Notes under the pieces: generated by a model | The model's input: only the letters and a program-made list of their open reading frames with translations | What the model was told of the DNA's origin: nothing | The model's database searches: none | Source: Schistocephalus solidus | Taxonomy: Eukaryota > Platyhelminthes > Cestoda > Diphyllobothriidea > Diphyllobothriidae | Direction: 5' to 3' | Assembly: GCA_017591395.1 (NCBI GenBank) | Contig: WEDG01000348.1 | Coordinates: 24,985 to 88,984 of the forward strand | DNA: 64,000 nt | Shown: positions 60,230 through 64,000 of the stretch, one piece after another | Layout of the letters: each line of letters starts with the position of its first letter | Position numbering within the stretch: the first letter of the stretch is position 1 | Position numbers and translations under genes: made by a program

Positions 60230-60685
60230 CGCCAAAACCAGATAAAATCGACTGGTTCGGAGCGTGAGTTTACGTCTGCACCCTGGAGAGAGAAAGTGCG
60301 GGAAAGCGATGGTTCAGCGCATTTTCCCTCATTATAAAACAGTGACGCGCTTTGAATCAGACCGACGCTGCGCTAAAAGCCGCAGTCTTGTGTAGATTGC
60401 CAACTAATTGATAATCTAGGACCGCGCGCGGCGGTCAAGCGCGTGTGCTCTGTGTGAATGGGCTGACTGGCTGACTGGAGAGTCAGGCCGCAGTGGCTTT
60501 GGTGGTGGCCTTTTATGGCACTTCCCACTCAGTTAGAATTCGAGCCTGCGCTAGATGTAAAGAATGCTACTCTTACTAATAATCTAATTCACGCGCAAGT
60601 CACGTGTCCCCGTGCCAAAATTGCAGTAAGCATATGCACGGTGAATTTCGTCGGACTCATCGACGGCTGAACTGTCGTATACATC
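60230..60685 (+). mobile_element. LINE 3' tail fragment, plus strand
   Basis: Matches 18,650-19,142: TCATTATAAAACAGTGACGCG with TCACTATAAACAATCTGACGCG; GCGCTAAAAGCCGCAGTCTTG; GAGAGTCAGGCCGCAGTGGCT; CCTTTTATGGCACTTCCCACTC; and the end CGACGGCTGAACTGTCG at 60,660-60,676. It lacks a middle part of the terminal half. No coding part is attached. Confidence 0.75.
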
Positions 60686-61057
60686 GCGCATTTGCCAAAC
60701 TGCATCTGTGGGCTATTCAGAGTTTGGGCCAGTTCAGATCCTAATGCAGTCTCGAGGTTGGGACATAAAGGGCCTTTTGGCCAACTGCTATTGTGTCTGC
60801 CACAAGCTAAAGGCGAGCAAGCAGTGTACCGCTTTTCTGACTTGCACTCTGAATTAGGCCATAGTAAGAAAGATCAGCAACACCCATCTGCAGGTAAGCT
60901 CAAAAGACTGGAGGTAGGCATGTGGCCAACATTACGGAATTTACGTCTCTGCATGTCATCACCATTACAAGTCTTCAGTGAGAGGCTTGGGCCACTGAAC
61001 GAAATCTGCCGCGGACGTCCCATAAGATCTGATCAGATCTGCGATCTGATCCCCGGG

Positions 61058-61140
61058 TCCCGCAAGTGGACTCTCAGCGAGCGGAGAATCTTCGGGCCTC
61101 TTTGGCGACCTACAGGTTGCAGCCTACACCTTATTTTAGA
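61058..61140 (+). pseudogene. Possible endonuclease relic of the LINE family
   Basis: CAAGTGGAC, TCTCAGCGAG, CGGAGAATCTTCGGG and GCAGCCTACACCTTATTTT align loosely with 8,572-8,655 of the main copy (CAAGGTGGACATT, TCTCAGCGAGACC, GGCTACACCTTCTTC) with deletions. Short and uncertain. Confidence 0.35.
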
Positions 61141-61644
61141 TTCTGTCACGGAGGAGAATTTGTGCTGTCTCACCATCACGCAATGGTGAGCCTTTCAAAA
61201 GCATTATAATCATAGCAGCGCATGATGGCTAATCAGCTTGCTGCCTGCTCTGTGACCACATAAGCGGCCAATCAACCGCGAACTGTCAGTTGTCACTGGT
61301 CATTGCTTTAGCCTAATGCAAGGTTTGAGGAGAAGCTGACGGTGCAAGCGGGGTCGCGACGCGGTTGGAGTTAATGGAATTACCGGTGTGACATGGTTCG
61401 TGTGACCGATGAGCATCCGATTCGCAAGTATTCTGTGGACACGCAGGCCGCGATTGCCATAATTGATCGATCGCCCCTCCGCCTCCATGCAACCTAGTCC
61501 CAATCTGACAAGAAGTACAATTTCAATGTGTTTGTCGTCCATCCGTTCAGGTTTGTTTTCCATTTCGGCCGTCTCATGCTCCCCACCAATTCTTGGGCTT
61601 TGGCCGGACGAGATCGATAATTGACAGCCATGACAGTTGGGACC

Positions 61645-61792
61645 GTCGATTCCGACGAGGTCCACCGTGTTGCACACAGGAGGATGGTGCAGGGACGATG
61701 ACTTGCGTAGCTGTCAGCGATAGTAAACTTGCGCTGCGTCAACCGCACTCTCTTCTTCCTCACCTATCTGTGCCCGGAACACTGATGCGGAT
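61645..61792 (-). mobile_element. LINE 3' tail fragment, minus strand
   Basis: ACCGTCGATTCCGACGAGGTC at the left edge is the tail terminus in reverse orientation. The following GGTGCAGGGACGATGACTTG and ACCGCACTCTCTTCTTCC match 62,830-62,915. Confidence 0.7.
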
Positions 61793-62654
61793 GGGGCACT
61801 GTGACTTGCGCGGCGTGAGCACCCCGCTGTTCGGTATTGCTGTGTCAACGCCCGCGCCCTGTGTTGATTCAGTGCATATATCGCGTGGCTCTTTAGGTCG
61901 CCGTCAGACAGACATTTCCCGATTCCAGGTTATTAAAAGACCTGCGATCTGAACGCAGATTTAATTTTTTTCTTTAAGTGCATGCCATAAAAACGTTCCT
62001 GTTGTTGTGAAGCCAAATTACTTCCTTCAATCTCTATCGGCTAAAGCCCAGCATGAATACTGTTTGCTGGGAACCGGTCACTCGGGGTGGCTGAGGGGTT
62101 CATTATTACTCATCTTCATCCATTCACACCTCCCCTGGTACGAAAGGTTTCGGGATAGTGTCGATGGTAGGAACATTCGATCTGCTGTAAGTGTGCTCAT
62201 TTCTGCAGTTAGCTTTTCTGAAAACAGCATCACCCACCTCTTTGACGCACTCGGGTGAGCCGCGTTAAGGGAACAGGCGGGTTCTGTCTTCCCGACTCAG
62301 TTGACTCAGATCCACACTGTCGCTCTCGTGATGGGCAATAGTCAGAGCTAATTTGGGATTTGTGTTCGCCGATGTGCCGATCGCAAGACGGAATTTGACG
62401 TTCTATACCTAGCAGTCTCGAGGCTGTCAGGAACAATCCAGTAGCCGTAACGAGAGTTATCAGTCGGCTGCGGGACGGGTGGCTGGCCCATTTTTGCATT
62501 TGATACCGTTATTTACCACCGTTAATATTTACCACGCTAAGAAGGTCCTCGCGCAAACGATAGTACAGCCTTGAATAAAATCTGGCGCAATTAAGCGACG
62601 CATTCAACAATGACCCTCATGATGCCGACAGTTGCACAAATTTAAGAGCCACGG

Positions 62655-62765
62655 GTGAGTTGAGTATCAGTTAGAGGCGGCCACAGGAGCGTTCACCACC
62701 TGTGCTAAACAAATGGAGCGACCAAATTCTATCTGTGTGGTGCTTCCCCTAACTAGTACCCCTAC
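62655..62765 (-). mobile_element. LINE 5' end fragment, minus strand
   Basis: Minus-strand TTGTAGGGGTACTAGTTAGG (from 62,767) through GTGGTCGCTCC-like and GTGGCCGCCTCTAACTGATA corresponds to the first roughly 110 bases of the main LINE (7,887-7,998). It then leaves the element. Confidence 0.8.
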
Positions 62766-62775
62766 AACCCACCAC

Positions 62776-64000
62776 ACGATAGTTCGACCGTCGATTTCGA
62801 CGACATCCACCGTATGCTCCATGGAAGGGTGGTGCAGGGACGGTGACTTGCGCGTGAATTAGTTTTACGTGATAGTAGCCTTGCAATGCAGCTACCGCAC
62901 TCTCTCCTCCTTCCCCACCTGAACCCAGTGTCATGACAGAGTCAAGAAGACCGGAGGTGGGAGAGAACGCAGGTGGATGCCGTGGCCGGAGCCGCCCCAC
63001 ACCTGGCTCGGATCCCACGGAGTGGGAGTGCCAGAAAGGCCACATTAAGAAGGAGCCATTGCAGCCTGACTCTCAGTCCGCCAGTCAGCCACTCCACACA
63101 AAACACACATTGGGCTTACCACGTAGTTCGAGTTATCCCGTCAGTTGGCAAACTTCCAAGCCACGGCCTTTAGCGCACCGTGATAGTTTCAAGCGCGTCA
63201 GATTGTTTATAGTGAGGAAAATGCTGAGCTGTCGACCTCACTCTCTCTCACGAAGTCAAACCACCGTCCGAGCCGGTCAGCTATCTGATGTGGGAGTGGG
63301 CGCATTGGCTGACGGGTCGGCGTACCCGTCTTCGCGCGCCACATCATGACCTGGCCCCCATTACTCACACACCAGGACTCACTAAATCAGGGGATATGGA
63401 GGAGCCATCAACGTCTGACTCCCAGTCCACTAGTCAGTCACTCGACACAGCACATACACTGAGCTGACGGCGTGAATTTGTGTAAGCGTCATATTGGCAT
63501 CCTTCCAAGCCACGATTTCTAGGAAACCGTGATATTCTCAGGTACTTGATGATGGTGAGGGTAGTGTCTATGTATTGGTGAAGGTAGGGTGCGCTGATAT
63601 GGCTTAGTCAGCAGTGGTTTAACGCAGGTTTTCGTGAAGACGCATGTGTCCTAATAGGCCCATGCAGCGTGTAAATATGTGCGCGGGAATAGCGAGGGCG
63701 GTGGAGATGGGCGGTGGCGGCCGTATAAGTCGTGGAGCCTCGGGCACTGGTTCACGTCAGCTTACTCCGTGCGATGGATTCGCGGGTGACCGACCAGGCC
63801 TATGCGTGAGTTGAATCTGCGGGCACAATGCGGGCAGGAGAAACTCGTAGAGGCTGGGGGATGTCATTTCCTGCTCGGTGATGGTGGCGGTGGTGGTAAG
63901 AATGGGCAGGAGCGGAGGTTGTGCATGGTGTATGGGTGTTGTCGGCATTGCGGTGGAATTCCCGCTGTTATGGATGCGCATGTGACCGACTAGGCCCATT
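62776..64000 (-). mobile_element. LINE 3' end: zinc fingers and complete tail, minus strand, running off the window
   Basis: The minus strand begins at the window edge inside the finger array (MGLVGHMRIHNSG at 63,999, then frame-shifted remains of THRPGRSPANPSH near 63,790 and a last finger near 63,720-63,640). It continues through the full two-unit tail (63,560-62,776), ending ...TCGACGGTCGAACTATCG. The tail has the same order as 18,293-19,142. Ten bases separate it from the 5' end fragment that follows on the same strand. Confidence 0.8.

Larger units (their letters stand above)
60690..62650. other. No host gene recognised
   Basis: Apart from the two relics listed inside it (61,058 and 61,645), I see no gene. 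AGATCTGATCAGATCT at 61,025-61,040 is a perfect 16-bp palindrome, noted only as a curiosity. Confidence 0.4.

Noticed and set aside
59557..60240. Downstream exon of delta-COP or an independent gene in the GC-rich block
   Set aside because: None of the frames shows mu-homology-domain motifs or another known domain, and no convincing acceptor/donor pair with matching phase was found.
61025..61040. 16-bp perfect palindrome AGATCTGATCAGATCT as a binding site
   Set aside because: Built from overlapping GATC units in repeat-derived DNA, with no gene start nearby.

Overview
The window is eukaryotic and most likely from a flatworm; a diphyllobothriidean-type tapeworm is my best guess. Three things support this. 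The only host gene I can prove has very small introns (36, 37 and 42 bases). The LINE, Penelope-like and Ty3/gypsy relics are of types common in flatworm genomes. The dominant repeat is an endonuclease-reverse transcriptase element ending in 'CPHC...GHLRIH' zinc fingers, which I associate with tapeworm assemblies. The species assignment is inference.

Layout. 0-7.6 kb holds relics: a mariner transposase piece, a (TAG)n array followed by a 363-bp insertion with a candidate 15-bp target duplication, a Penelope-like GIY-YIG tail (minus strand), and a long minus-strand LINE tail with a (CT)n array grown inside it. 7.9-12.3 kb is the most complete copy of the main LINE (plus strand: 5' UTR, endonuclease, reverse transcriptase, zinc fingers, 3' tail). 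13.4-16.5 kb has tRNA-derived SINE copies, two of them as an inverted pair, plus an endonuclease relic. 17.17-19.14 kb is a 5'-truncated LINE copy flanked by an 11-bp duplication. It best shows the reverse transcriptase tail, five zinc fingers and an internally duplicated 3' tail. 19.3-27.5 kb is mostly unassigned, with two degenerate telomere-like stretches. 27.8-32.1 kb has two LINE copies in convergent orientation, followed by a different reverse transcriptase relic (32.1-33.5 kb). 34.5-37 kb has another SINE, a degraded LINE C-terminus and a 200-bp repeated segment. 40.6-46.4 kb carries two consecutive degenerate Ty3/gypsy elements. 47.6-55.4 kb has minus-strand CR1/Jockey-like LINE material, including one copy with ORF1-, endonuclease- and reverse-transcriptase-like parts.

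The host gene is the 5' part of delta-COP (ARCN1), 56,865-57,840 on the plus strand, with six exons encoding about the first 207 residues. The rest of the gene lies downstream of, or is hidden in, the repeat-rich DNA from 57.8 kb to the window end. That DNA contains more LINE tails and a head-to-tail LINE junction near 62.77 kb.

All mobile-element reading frames seen here are broken by stops, frameshifts or lost catalytic residues. The most interesting system is the main LINE family: a C-terminal C2HC plus C2H2 finger array, a conserved 5' UTR hairpin, and a roughly 850-bp 3' tail made of two diverged repeats that also occurs alone at several sites.
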